Positions 1-7,704 of a stretch of 36,235 nucleotides of DNA are shown in pieces; the stretch's first letter is position 1; each line of letters opens with the position of its first letter. Below the pieces are notes generated by a model. The model saw only the letters and a program-made list of their open reading frames with translations. It was not told the origin of the DNA and did no database searches. The stretch is from positions 1 to 36,235 of the forward strand of contig CALXRI010000030.1 of assembly GCA_944390795.1 (NCBI GenBank), read 5' to 3'. Both the position numbers and the translations under genes were made by a program. The stretch is from an uncultured Victivallales bacterium (lineage in GTDB: Bacteria > Verrucomicrobiota > Lentisphaeria > Victivallales > UBA1829).

Positions 1-39
1 CTCTTCTGTTGGAGTTACAGATAACATACCACACCTTTT

Positions 40-53
40 CAATATTACAATAT
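40..53 (+). promoter_or_regulatory. AT-rich putative operator upstream of the DUF4838 cluster
   Basis: Two CAATAT half-sites lie 8 bp apart. The stretch TTTTCAATATTAC (36-48) is identical over 13 bp to part of the operator region in front of the GntR regulator gene (25374-25386). It sits about 45 bp before the first ATG of the cluster, where a repressor site or promoter would be expected. The link to the GntR protein is inferred. The AT-richness could simply reflect a -10 region. Confidence 0.35.
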
Positions 54-95
54 AAATTTATGCAACTTTGCTTACTGAAAAAAAGGATTTTTCCC

Positions 96-2615
96 ATGCG
101 CATTCTCCTTCCGGTCTGTTTCCTCCTGCTGCTGAACACAGCCATGAACGCCGCGGAACATGTTCTCGTCCGGGACGGGGAGGTCCGCTGCGCCGTCGTG
201 CGCCCGCGCGGGGCGACCAGCGCGGAAATTTTCGCGGCAAAGGAGCTGGCGGAATGGATCGGAAAAGTCACGGGAACCAGAGTCGAAATCGTCCGCCGCC
301 CCGTGGAAGGCAGATACAATCTCTTTCCGGGATGCACGGAAAACCCCCGTTTCCGTCTGCCCGCTCCGGCGCGGAAACTCGCGGAGAAGATCCGCCATGA
401 CGGATTTGCGCTCCATTCCGACGAAACGGGGCTTTATATCATAGGCAGATGCCCGCGCGGCGTCCTCTTCGGCGTCTATGAAGTGCTGAAGCGCTGCGGG
501 GGGATCCGCTGGATCCATCCCGGTCCGGAGGGCACGTTCTTCGAGCGGAAATCCGCATTCGGCATTCCCGCGTTTTCCGAAACGGTGAATCCCTCGTTCC
601 GATGGCGGAGATTCAATCTGATCGCGGCGGCAAACCCCAGGGAAACTCCGCTCTGGCAGGTCCGGAACAACATGATCCCGCATACGAAGGATGCACGTCT
701 GGCACCGGAAGTCGAGGGAGACGGCCATATCTTCAGCCGTCTCCTGCCCGACTCCCTGTTCCGGGAGAAGCCGGAACTCTTCGGGCTTTACGACGGCAGA
801 CGCCTGCCGCAGGACGGTCAGAAACGCCAGCCGTGCACCAGCAACCCCGAAACGGTGCGCATCATGTGCGAAAATCTGGTCCGGCTTCTGAAAGACGATC
901 CGTCCATCACCGTTGTCACGCTTTTGAACAACGACAGCCCGCGCTGGTGCGAATGCGAAAACTGCCGGAAGCTTGATCCCCCGGAAGAACGGGCGAGAGG
1001 CCAGGTGCCGACCCGCTACTGGACGCTGGCGAACGCCCTGATCGAAGCGGGGAGGAAAGCTGCGCCGCACGTCACATTCTTCGGCTCCGCCTATCAGAAC
1101 TATCATGAAGTCCCGTCCGGGGTTGCGCCGTCGCGCCATGCCACGCTCCTGATGGCGGGAAACACCCGCTGCTACACGCACAACATGTTCGACCGCACCT
1201 GCATCCGCAACGAACGCTTCCGGCGGATTCTCGAAGGTTTTGAAAAAACCGGCATTCCGATCACAACCTACGAATACATGAATTTCCTGCCCTGCGGCAG
1301 CAGCGGATACTACATTCCGCTCGGACGCTATGTCGCAAGGGAGCTGAAGGAATATCACAGGCGCGGCTACGCGGGATGGTGCGACGAGGTGCTTCCCTTC
1401 GACGGGGATTTTCTTCCCGGGCGCAATACAAAGGCCTGGCAGAAGAACGTTCTGGATGAATACATCAAGGCCTGTTTCCTGTGGAACGCCGACGCGGATT
1501 ACGACGCGGTCGAGGACGATGCGGGCTCCCGCTATTACGGCCCGGCCTGGAAGGCGATGAAGCCCTACCGGAAATATCTGGCTGATCTCTACGAAAACCT
1601 GAACGATCACTTCTGGATGGGTTCCAAAGGAATCGATCTCGGCAAGGCGCTGGAAAAACCGGGTGCGGAGGAGACGCTGGAGAACTGTCTCGCCCTTGCG
1701 CTGAAACTGGCGGAAAACGATCCGCGCGTCCGCGGCATCGTCGAAGAGGAACGCCGGGTGTTCCGCAACGCCTTCGTGGAGCGTCATGCGCAGTACCGGA
1801 AGGCAAACGGGGATGCGGCGGTCGTTGCGGCTCCTGCGGGGAACGGACTCTCCTGCGGCGTCAAATATGCCGACTACGCGCCGGGAATCCCTCTGGAACT
1901 CCGTTTGCTCTACGATGAAAAGGGGCTTCGTCTGGTCCACGGGGCGGGCGGACCGGGAGCGGAACTGGAAGTGACGGCCGCCGGCGGAACGGAACGCTTC
2001 AACGTGGAAGAAGCGGGAGAAAAAATCTTTCCATATCCCGGAGCCCGGACCGGCGGAACCCTGCCCGTCGGCATTCTCTTCCGCAGGGACGGAAAAGTCT
2101 CCGTCTGGAACGGTGCGGAAAACGCCCCTCCGGAAGAGCGTCTCCGCCTGATCTCCTTCGGCGCCTTCCCCGTGTTCGGAAACGGAAGTTTTGAAATCGT
2201 GCGGGAACGGAACGGCAGACGGATTCCGGCGGATTTCTCCGGGGACTTTGCAGTCATCGAAGGGGGAGCCGCCGCAGGCAGACGCTTCCTGCGCGGACGG
2301 CATATCGCAGGTGCGCTGTCCGGACTCTCCGGACACGTCCAGACCTACGGAATCCGCAGGCCGTTCCGCGGCAGACTGAAATTCAGCGTCATGGCGCGCG
2401 GAACGGGAAACCTCTCCGTCCGCCTCTCGGATCATCTGGTTCCGGAGGGGACGCCGCCTGCCGAAAGCAAAGTTTTCTCCGAAACGGTCTCGTCGGACAC
2501 GTGGAAACGCATCGAATGGGAAATGGACTGTTCGAAATTCAAAGGACTTTATCCGCTGATGGTTCTTCATTTCATCGGACTGGATCTGGATTGTCTGGAC
2601 GCCTTTCCGGAATGA
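96..2615 (+). CDS. Secreted DUF4838-domain glycoside-hydrolase-like protein (paralogue 1)
   Basis: 839 aa from the ATG at 96, chosen because AAAAGGA stands 8 bp upstream and a signal peptide (about residues 1-20, ending NAA) begins there; the in-frame extension upstream has no such features. Residues about 20-150 look like the alpha/beta domain found before many GH barrels (GH67 N-terminal type). About 165-470 is the DUF4838 barrel, with PRWCECENCRKLD (Cys285, 287, 290), RCYTH (Cys359) and TTYEY (Glu393). The tail from about 620 is predicted beta-sandwich. Family knowledge: GH163, endo-beta-N-acetylglucosaminidases acting on N-glycans, was founded on a DUF4838 protein. Substrate here is unknown; it could be a different glycan or glycoside. 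It is first of a same-strand run with the FAD oxidoreductase (31 bp downstream) and a second DUF4838 protein, so export and glycan attack are likely. Confidence 0.8.
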   Translation: MRILLPVCFLLLLNTAMNAAEHVLVRDGEVRCAVVRPRGATSAEIFAAKELAEWIGKVTGTRVEIVRRPVEGRYNLFPGCTENPRFRLPAPARKLAEKIRHDGFALHSDETGLYIIGRCPRGVLFGVYEVLKRCGGIRWIHPGPEGTFFERKSAFGIPAFSETVNPSFRWRRFNLIAAANPRETPLWQVRNNMIPHTKDARLAPEVEGDGHIFSRLLPDSLFREKPELFGLYDGRRLPQDGQKRQPCTSNPETVRIMCENLVRLLKDDPSITVVTLLNNDSPRWCECENCRKLDPPEERARGQVPTRYWTLANALIEAGRKAAPHVTFFGSAYQNYHEVPSGVAPSRHATLLMAGNTRCYTHNMFDRTCIRNERFRRILEGFEKTGIPITTYEYMNFLPCGSSGYYIPLGRYVARELKEYHRRGYAGWCDEVLPFDGDFLPGRNTKAWQKNVLDEYIKACFLWNADADYDAVEDDAGSRYYGPAWKAMKPYRKYLADLYENLNDHFWMGSKGIDLGKALEKPGAEETLENCLALALKLAENDPRVRGIVEEERRVFRNAFVERHAQYRKANGDAAVVAAPAGNGLSCGVKYADYAPGIPLELRLLYDEKGLRLVHGAGGPGAELEVTAAGGTERFNVEEAGEKIFPYPGARTGGTLPVGILFRRDGKVSVWNGAENAPPEERLRLISFGAFPVFGNGSFEIVRERNGRRIPADFSGDFAVIEGGAAAGRRFLRGRHIAGALSGLSGHVQTYGIRRPFRGRLKFSVMARGTGNLSVRLSDHLVPEGTPPAESKVFSETVSSDTWKRIEWEMDCSKFKGLYPLMVLHFIGLDLDCLDAFPE

Positions 2616-2646
2616 ACGCCGCAGACAGAAGAAAGGAGCAAGAGCA

Positions 2647-3822
2647 ATGTTTCAGAAGGAATATGACGTGGTTGTCGCGGGCGGAGGAATCGCCGGAGTC
2701 GCCGCGGCAATCGCCGCCGCGGAGGAAGGCGCAAAAACCGCGATCGTGGAAAAAACGGTGTTTTTCGGAGGGCTCGCGACCACGGGGCTGGTCTACGCCT
2801 ATCTTCAGCTCTGCAACGGGAAAGGCACGCAGGTCTCCTTCGGACTCGCGGAACGGCTGCTTCACGCCAGCATCAAGTATGGTCCGGACACCTTGAAGAA
2901 GAAAGACTGGGGCAGGACGCCGTGGCAGCCCGGGGACGGGACCTACAGCACGGAATTCTCTCCCGCCTCCTTCGCGCTCGCGCTCGACGAACTTCTTCTG
3001 AACGCGGGAATCGACTGCTGGGTGGACACTCTTCTCTGCGGCGCGGAAAAAGACGGGGAAAACCGGATCACCGCACTGGAAGCGGAAAACAAGAGCGGAC
3101 GCGGACGCCTGGCGGCGAAGGCTTTTGTGGACGCGACCGGAGACGCGGATCTCGTCCGGCGCGCGGGCGGCGCGACCGTCGACGGCATGAACTTCACCTG
3201 CATCTGGGCCATGCATCACGATCCCGCGGCCGATCCGGACAACTTTCCCGCCTCGTTTCCGCTTCGCTATCTTGCGGGAAAGGAGTGCACGGCCCACGGC
3301 GTCGGAGGGCGCGAAGTCTCCGACTTCATTCTGAAAAGCCGCACCCTTCTCCGGAACTATTACGACACGCGATATGCTTCCGGGGAAGCTTCGCGCCGGA
3401 CGCTCTACCCCGTTGTTCTTCCCGCAATGCCGCAGTACCGGAAGATCTCCCGCATCGTCGGGAAAAACTGTCTGCGCGACGGGCAGGCCATGACCCGCTT
3501 CGAGGACTCCATCGGCATGGCCGGCGACTGGAGAAGCACGGAAAAGCCTCCCTGGGAGATCCCCTACTCCACGATGATCCCCGAAGAGATCCGCGGCGTC
3601 GTCGCGGCGGGGCGGACGACCGCGTCGGAAGGCGAAGCGTGGGAGATCACAAGAGTCATTCCCTGCGCGGCTGTGACCGGAGAGGCGGCGGGAGTCGCGG
3701 CCGCTCTCGCCGCCAAGCGGAATGTCTCCCCCGACGACCTCCCCTATGAGGATATCGCAGAGCGCCTGATCCGCCGCGGGGTGAAACTGCATCTCTCCGA
3801 TGTCGGACTGGCCGGACGGTAA
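2647..3822 (+). CDS. FAD-dependent oxidoreductase (FAD_oxidored family)
   Basis: 391 aa, preceded by GAAAGGAG at good spacing. Residues 7-36 are a Rossmann dinucleotide-binding motif (VVVAGGGIAGVAAAIAAAEE, ending in Glu35 for the ribose). GGLATTGLV follows at about 41-49, and near the C-terminus is the second FAD-contact stretch GVVAAGRTTASEGEAWEITR. No signal peptide is visible, so it is cytoplasmic. The family (PF12831-like) is common beside carbohydrate genes in Lentisphaerota, Planctomycetota and Bacteroidota, but few members have known substrates. It lies between two DUF4838 genes with gaps of 31 and 24 bp, so it is probably co-transcribed and may oxidise a sugar or aglycone released by them. 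That role is inference. Confidence 0.85.
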   Translation: MFQKEYDVVVAGGGIAGVAAAIAAAEEGAKTAIVEKTVFFGGLATTGLVYAYLQLCNGKGTQVSFGLAERLLHASIKYGPDTLKKKDWGRTPWQPGDGTYSTEFSPASFALALDELLLNAGIDCWVDTLLCGAEKDGENRITALEAENKSGRGRLAAKAFVDATGDADLVRRAGGATVDGMNFTCIWAMHHDPAADPDNFPASFPLRYLAGKECTAHGVGGREVSDFILKSRTLLRNYYDTRYASGEASRRTLYPVVLPAMPQYRKISRIVGKNCLRDGQAMTRFEDSIGMAGDWRSTEKPPWEIPYSTMIPEEIRGVVAAGRTTASEGEAWEITRVIPCAAVTGEAAGVAAALAAKRNVSPDDLPYEDIAERLIRRGVKLHLSDVGLAGR

Positions 3823-3846
3823 ACACAAACGGGAAAGGATTTCGAC

Positions 3847-6165
3847 ATGCGTTTTCTGGTCTTCATGACATGCTGCTTCGCCGTGCTGACGCTTTCCGCG
3901 AAAGAGTTTTTTCTGGTGGAAAACGGAATTCCCCGCGCCACTATCGTAATCGCGCCCGACTTCACAACCCAGGAAGCATATGCGGCAGCGGAACTCTCCG
4001 CCTATCTGGAAAAACTCACCGGAGCCCGGGTGCCGGTCTCCCTTGCGCCGGCGCAAGGACGCTATCCCGTCTATCTGACACGTTCCGCCGCGCGGCTGCC
4101 GCGCGAACTCGCGGCAAAATTTCATCAGGTGAAGGATGACGGATTCCTGATCTCCGCGACGGACAAGGGACTCCACATTGCCGCGCGCCGCCCGCTCGGC
4201 GTTCTCTACGGGACATATGAAATCCTGAAAAATCACGGCGGAATCCGCTGGATCTTCCCCGGAGAGGATGGCGAATCCTATGAAACGCGCCGGAGTTTCA
4301 GCGTTCCGCCACAGCTCCGCGTCGTCAATCCCTCCTTCCGGATCCGCACCTTCAACCTGACCGGCGGCCCTCCCGGGGAAAAGATGCTGAAAACACTGCA
4401 GTGGCAGCTGCGCAACAACATGCAGCCGGCCGCATGGTTTCAGAATGAGATCCGCCGGACCGGCGGCCATGATTTCTGGACGCTGATGCCGAAAGAACTC
4501 TTTCAGACCCGTCCGGAACTCTTCCCGATGGTGAACGGGAAACGGGTTCCCCCCAGCGGGAAAGCGGGCGATCCCGGCTATTCGAACCCCTGCGTTTCCA
4601 ATCCGGAGACCATGAAGATCATCTGCGACACCATCATCCGGAAACTGTCGGCGGACCGGAGCGTCAACCGCTATGAAATTCTCCAGAACGACACCATGCA
4701 GTGGTGCGAGTGTGAAAACTGCCGGAAACTGGATTCGCCGGAGGAACGCCTGAACAAGCAGGTTTCGAACCGGTTCTGGATTTATGCCAACACGGTGATC
4801 AATGCAGTCAAAAAGGCGATTCCGCAAATGGAATTCCAGAGCATGGCCTATATCAACGCGGAAAACCCGCCGGACCGCGTGAAACCGGATCCGCGCCTCG
4901 ACCATCTGAAAATCTGTCTCGTGCGGCGCTGCTACACCCATTCCATCGGGGACGCTTCCTGCGCCGTGAACCGCTCCTTCCGGGAGCGCGTCCGCGCATG
5001 GAGAAAGCTCGGATATCCCGTGACAACCTATGAATACAGCCTCTTCATTCCGCAGGGGAATCAAATCTACAATCCCCTGGAAGGGATTTATGTGAAAGAC
5101 CTGAAATACTACAAATCATCCGGTCTGGCCGGATACTGCGACGAGCGTCCCCCGATGGTGGACGAGCCGGAAAGGTTCTTCATCCGCTCCTATCTGCCGA
5201 CCCTGGGAAATTCCTGGAAATACGATGCGATTCCGCGCTACATTCAGGCATATTTCCTCTGGAACGCGGATGCGGATTTCGACGAAGTCATGGAGGATGT
5301 CGGGAGCAGATATTATGCAAAGGCATGGCCGCAGATGAAAGAATACCGGAAACTCCTGCGCAGATGCTATGAAAACAGCGGAACGCATTTCCTCTACGGG
5401 AGTCCGAACATCGCGCTCGGGAGGTGTCTGGAGGACAAGGACGCGCACAGGAAGCTCCGGGCTCTTCTCGAGCAGGCGTTCCGGTCCGCGCGCGGCGACG
5501 GAAAAACGCTTGCGCGCCTCCGGCTGGAAAAAGAGGGTTTTGACGGCTGGGAACTCCGGCGCAAGGAATATGAAAAACTGGCAGGCATGACCGCCGGGGC
5601 AGGAAAGATTTCCGGAGAGCCGGAAGAGAAGGACTGGGAAAAGGCGCCCGCGGTCACAGATTTCCGCTCCTCCGGGAAAAAGGCTCTTCAGAAGACCTCC
5701 GTCAAGGCGCTCTGGTCCCCGCGGAAGCTGTATTTCAGAATCCGCGCGGAGGAACCGTCCCCGCGTCTCATGGTCACAAGAAAGACGGAACGCGACGACC
5801 AGATCTGGCTGGACAACAGTCTGGAGCTCTTTCTCGCCGCGCCGGCTCTCGGCGGAAAATATCTGCATCTCGTCACCAACGCCGATGGCGTCTTCTTCGA
5901 CGCCATGACCCTCCATGCGACCGATTCGGACATCGCCTTCGACTCCGGAAGCGAAATCGGAACCCGCATTCTCCCGGATGCCTGGATTGCCGATATCGCC
6001 ATTCCCTTCTCCGCGCTCGGCGGCGCTCCCAAACCAGGCGACCGCTGGAAAGTCAACATAGCCCGTTCCCGCAAACTTTCCGACAATACGGCGGAAATCA
6101 GCTCCTGGAGCAACGGGGTGTTCCACGGCGCGGATTCCTACAGAACTCTTGAATTTCAAAAATGA
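3847..6165 (+). CDS. Secreted DUF4838 protein with C-terminal CBM9-like domain (paralogue 2)
   Basis: 772 aa with a signal peptide (about 1-18, ending LSA). It is a clear paralogue of the protein at 96-2615: shared stretches include GGIRWIFPG, RNNM, SNPET, WCECENCRKLD (Cys287, 289, 292), RCYTH (Cys362), TTYEY (Glu396) and FLWNADADFDEV. Domain order is signal, GH67-N-like alpha/beta domain (about 20-150), DUF4838 barrel (about 160-470), helical linker, then from about 590 a CBM9/family-9-like beta-sandwich (VKALWSPRKLYFRIRAEE ... DNSLELFLAA ... DAWIADIAIPFSALG). The first paralogue carries a different C-terminal domain. It is probably an exported glycosidase or glycan-binding protein; GH163-type activity is possible but untested. 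AAAGGATTT upstream supports the start. It ends the tight part of the cluster; a 322-bp repeat region follows. Confidence 0.8.
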   Translation: MRFLVFMTCCFAVLTLSAKEFFLVENGIPRATIVIAPDFTTQEAYAAAELSAYLEKLTGARVPVSLAPAQGRYPVYLTRSAARLPRELAAKFHQVKDDGFLISATDKGLHIAARRPLGVLYGTYEILKNHGGIRWIFPGEDGESYETRRSFSVPPQLRVVNPSFRIRTFNLTGGPPGEKMLKTLQWQLRNNMQPAAWFQNEIRRTGGHDFWTLMPKELFQTRPELFPMVNGKRVPPSGKAGDPGYSNPCVSNPETMKIICDTIIRKLSADRSVNRYEILQNDTMQWCECENCRKLDSPEERLNKQVSNRFWIYANTVINAVKKAIPQMEFQSMAYINAENPPDRVKPDPRLDHLKICLVRRCYTHSIGDASCAVNRSFRERVRAWRKLGYPVTTYEYSLFIPQGNQIYNPLEGIYVKDLKYYKSSGLAGYCDERPPMVDEPERFFIRSYLPTLGNSWKYDAIPRYIQAYFLWNADADFDEVMEDVGSRYYAKAWPQMKEYRKLLRRCYENSGTHFLYGSPNIALGRCLEDKDAHRKLRALLEQAFRSARGDGKTLARLRLEKEGFDGWELRRKEYEKLAGMTAGAGKISGEPEEKDWEKAPAVTDFRSSGKKALQKTSVKALWSPRKLYFRIRAEEPSPRLMVTRKTERDDQIWLDNSLELFLAAPALGGKYLHLVTNADGVFFDAMTLHATDSDIAFDSGSEIGTRILPDAWIADIAIPFSALGGAPKPGDRWKVNIARSRKLSDNTAEISSWSNGVFHGADSYRTLEFQK

Positions 6166-6199
6166 ACACCCCGGGACTCAGCACACGGGAAAAAACGGA

Positions 6200-6318
6200 G
6201 ATTTCGCCTCCGGCGGCCGGCTTGCGCAGCTGGACCGCGGCAGGACTGGAAGGACAGCACGAAGTAATTTCCGGCGATGCAACGCATCGCGGAATGAAAT
6301 ATAGTTTTTTTAATAAAT
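6200..6318 (+). repeat. Structured intergenic repeat, copy A (partly decayed)
   Basis: First copy of a roughly 119-bp unit repeated at 6349-6467 with a 149-150 bp period. Landmarks shared with copy B are GATTTCGCCTCCGGCG, GCTTGCGCAGCTGGACCGCG, GCAGGACTG, GCACGAAG, GGCGATGC and a closing T-run followed by AATAAA. Its last hairpin, GCGATGC-aac-GCATCGC (6274-6290), is intact, but the two internal stems seen in copy B are disrupted. A third, bulged hairpin (6321-6341, CCGCGATGC-aa-GCATGCGCGG) lies between the copies and resembles the unit's last hairpin. No conserved reading frame is visible. Confidence 0.8.
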
Positions 6319-6348
6319 TACCGCGATGCAAGCATGCGCGGTATTAGG

Positions 6349-6467
6349 GATTTCGCCTCCGGCGACCAGCTTGCGCAGCTGGACCGCGGCAGGACTGAGA
6401 GTCCTGCACGAAGCAATTTTTGGCGATGCAGAGCATCGCGGTATTAGCCTAAATTTTTTTGAATAAA
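6349..6467 (+). repeat. Structured intergenic repeat, copy B (intact hairpins)
   Basis: This copy keeps perfect inverted repeats in series: CCAGCT-tgcgc-AGCTGG (6366-6382), GCAGGACT-gag-AGTCCTGC (6389-6407) and GCGATGC-aga-GCATCGC (6423-6439), then a T-run and AATAAA. With copy A it fills the interval between the second DUF4838 gene and the small secreted protein. It resembles REP/MITE-like palindromic elements or a structured RNA. It may lower readthrough or stabilise the upstream mRNA; no function is established. Confidence 0.8.
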
Positions 6468-6487
6468 CCCAAGGAAAGGATGCAGAC

Positions 6488-7255
6488 ATGAAGAAGACAC
6501 TGATTCTCGCAATGGCGTCGCTCGCCCTCGGTGCTTTCGGCGGCACGCTTCTCGAATGTCCGGAAAAAGGAGACTGGAAAGACAGCAGGGAACTGACGCA
6601 GAAAGAGGATGACACCCTGGTGTTCACGGGAAAGGGGGAACTCCACTCCACGGAACGTTTCGCCGTCGATCCGGCGAAAACCATCCGCTTCTCCGGAGAA
6701 TTCCGGAAAAACAACCCCTCGGAAAAGGTCATGCTCTTCGTGGCGTTCTGGTGCTGGGACAAAAACAACCGCCAGATCACCCCGCGCAACATCTCACCTG
6801 TTGCGGGAACGGAATCCGAACTCGCAGCGCCTGTGAAGAAAACGGACCGGACCGTCACGGTCCGGGATGCGTCCCGACTCAAGCCCGGCATGGCGATGGC
6901 GTTTGCCGTCGCGGATGACAAATCCGACCTTCCCAATTTCAACATCAGCAGCGGCACAGTCGCGAAAACGGAAAAAAATGCGGACGGCAGCTGGCTGGTC
7001 ACATTCAGCACGCCTGTCCATCTGGAATTTCCCGCGGGCACCGGAGTCCGGGCGCATCAGAACAGCGGGGGCTATCTCTATGCGGTCCTGCCGTTTCTGA
7101 CCGATTCCTTCAGGACTGTTGCGGCAAATGTCTCCGGAACCGGCAACGCCATAGGGAAATGGTGGCCGGGAACGGCAAAAGCCGAACTGGTCCTGTTTGC
7201 GCGCACCGGCGCAGTCTCCTTCAAAAATGTCAAGCTGGAAACGCTTGGCAAGTAG
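6488..7255 (+). CDS. Small secreted protein of unknown function, probably jelly-roll fold
   Basis: 255 aa, preceded by AAGGAAAGGATG. A signal peptide covers about residues 1-19 (MKKTLILAMASLALGAFGG). The mature part is rich in short alternating hydrophobic strands and ends AELVLFARTGAVSFKNVKLE, the way carbohydrate-binding jelly-roll domains of Lentisphaerota secreted proteins often end (a strand carrying FKNVKLE). No catalytic motif is recognised. It follows the DUF4838 cluster across the repeat region and precedes a strong terminator, so it may be the last gene of that transcript or have its own start. A carbohydrate-binding role is inference. Confidence 0.7.
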   Translation: MKKTLILAMASLALGAFGGTLLECPEKGDWKDSRELTQKEDDTLVFTGKGELHSTERFAVDPAKTIRFSGEFRKNNPSEKVMLFVAFWCWDKNNRQITPRNISPVAGTESELAAPVKKTDRTVTVRDASRLKPGMAMAFAVADDKSDLPNFNISSGTVAKTEKNADGSWLVTFSTPVHLEFPAGTGVRAHQNSGGYLYAVLPFLTDSFRTVAANVSGTGNAIGKWWPGTAKAELVLFARTGAVSFKNVKLETLGK

Positions 7256-7283
7256 GAGAGGCTCCGGCGCAGGAAAAGACAAA

Positions 7284-7327
7284 AACACCGTCCGGAAACC
7301 AGGGAGAACCGGACGGTGTTTCTTTTT
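7284..7327 (+). terminator. Rho-independent terminator
   Basis: A perfect 12-bp stem AACACCGTCCGG / CCGGACGGTGTT with a 13-nt loop is followed by TCTTTTTT. It starts 28 bp after the stop of the small secreted protein and closes the plus-strand cluster. The preceding A-run means it could also serve the convergent MIF gene on the minus strand. Confidence 0.9.
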
Positions 7328-7339
7328 TCAGAAAGGATT

Positions 7340-7687
7340 TCAGAAGGTATTGGAATTCCAACCCCATTCGGCGGCTTTCTTTTCCGAGAAATTGATGTAA
7401 ATGCGCTGTCCGCTGACGCCGTATCGTCCAAGCAGGGCGCAGATCGCCGCGGAAAGACGTTTGCAGACCTCCTGATTCAATCCGCCGATGCTCATGACTG
7501 CAAGAAACGCCGACGGCGCCAGAAAATTGCCGCCGAACGAAACGCAGGCATCGTCTTCCACGATCGCCTGGGTCACGGATTCCGGCTTGCCGATCTCCTT
7601 CGCGACAATGGAGGTGAGCTCCAGGGCCAGGTTTTCCTTCTCGTTCCGGTCGAATTTTTTTGAGATTGTGAGTTTTACAGTCGGCAT
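7340..7687 (-). CDS. MIF-family (tautomerase superfamily) protein
   Basis: 115 aa from the ATG at 7687, chosen because AAGGGGGA precedes it and because it places Pro directly after the start Met. In macrophage migration inhibitory factor this proline becomes the N-terminal catalytic base. Other MIF-like landmarks are GKPES (Lys34, equivalent to the active-site Lys32 of mature MIF), SFGG, SIGGLNQ, RIYINF and the C-terminal GWNSNTF. Length equals that of eukaryotic MIF (about 115). The expected activity is keto-enol tautomerisation of phenylpyruvate-like compounds; the physiological substrate is unknown. It starts 18 bp after the stop of the upstream lipoprotein gene, so the two form an operon. 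No signal peptide is present. Confidence 0.88.
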   Translation of the reverse strand: MPTVKLTISKKFDRNEKENLALELTSIVAKEIGKPESVTQAIVEDDACVSFGGNFLAPSAFLAVMSIGGLNQEVCKRLSAAICALLGRYGVSGQRIYINFSEKKAAEWGWNSNTF

Positions 7688-7704
7688 AAAATCCCCCTTC
7701 CGTT

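Noticed and set aside
72-5064. Very long open frames antisense to the two DUF4838 genes and the FAD gene
   Set aside because: They mirror the codon pattern of the real genes in GC-rich DNA, have low-complexity Arg/Ala/Gly-rich translations, no signal or domain, and no ribosome-binding sites. The plus-strand frames have recognisable families.
6200-6467. Possible CRISPR array
   Set aside because: Only two long, diverged units without constant short repeats and unique spacers, and no cas genes.
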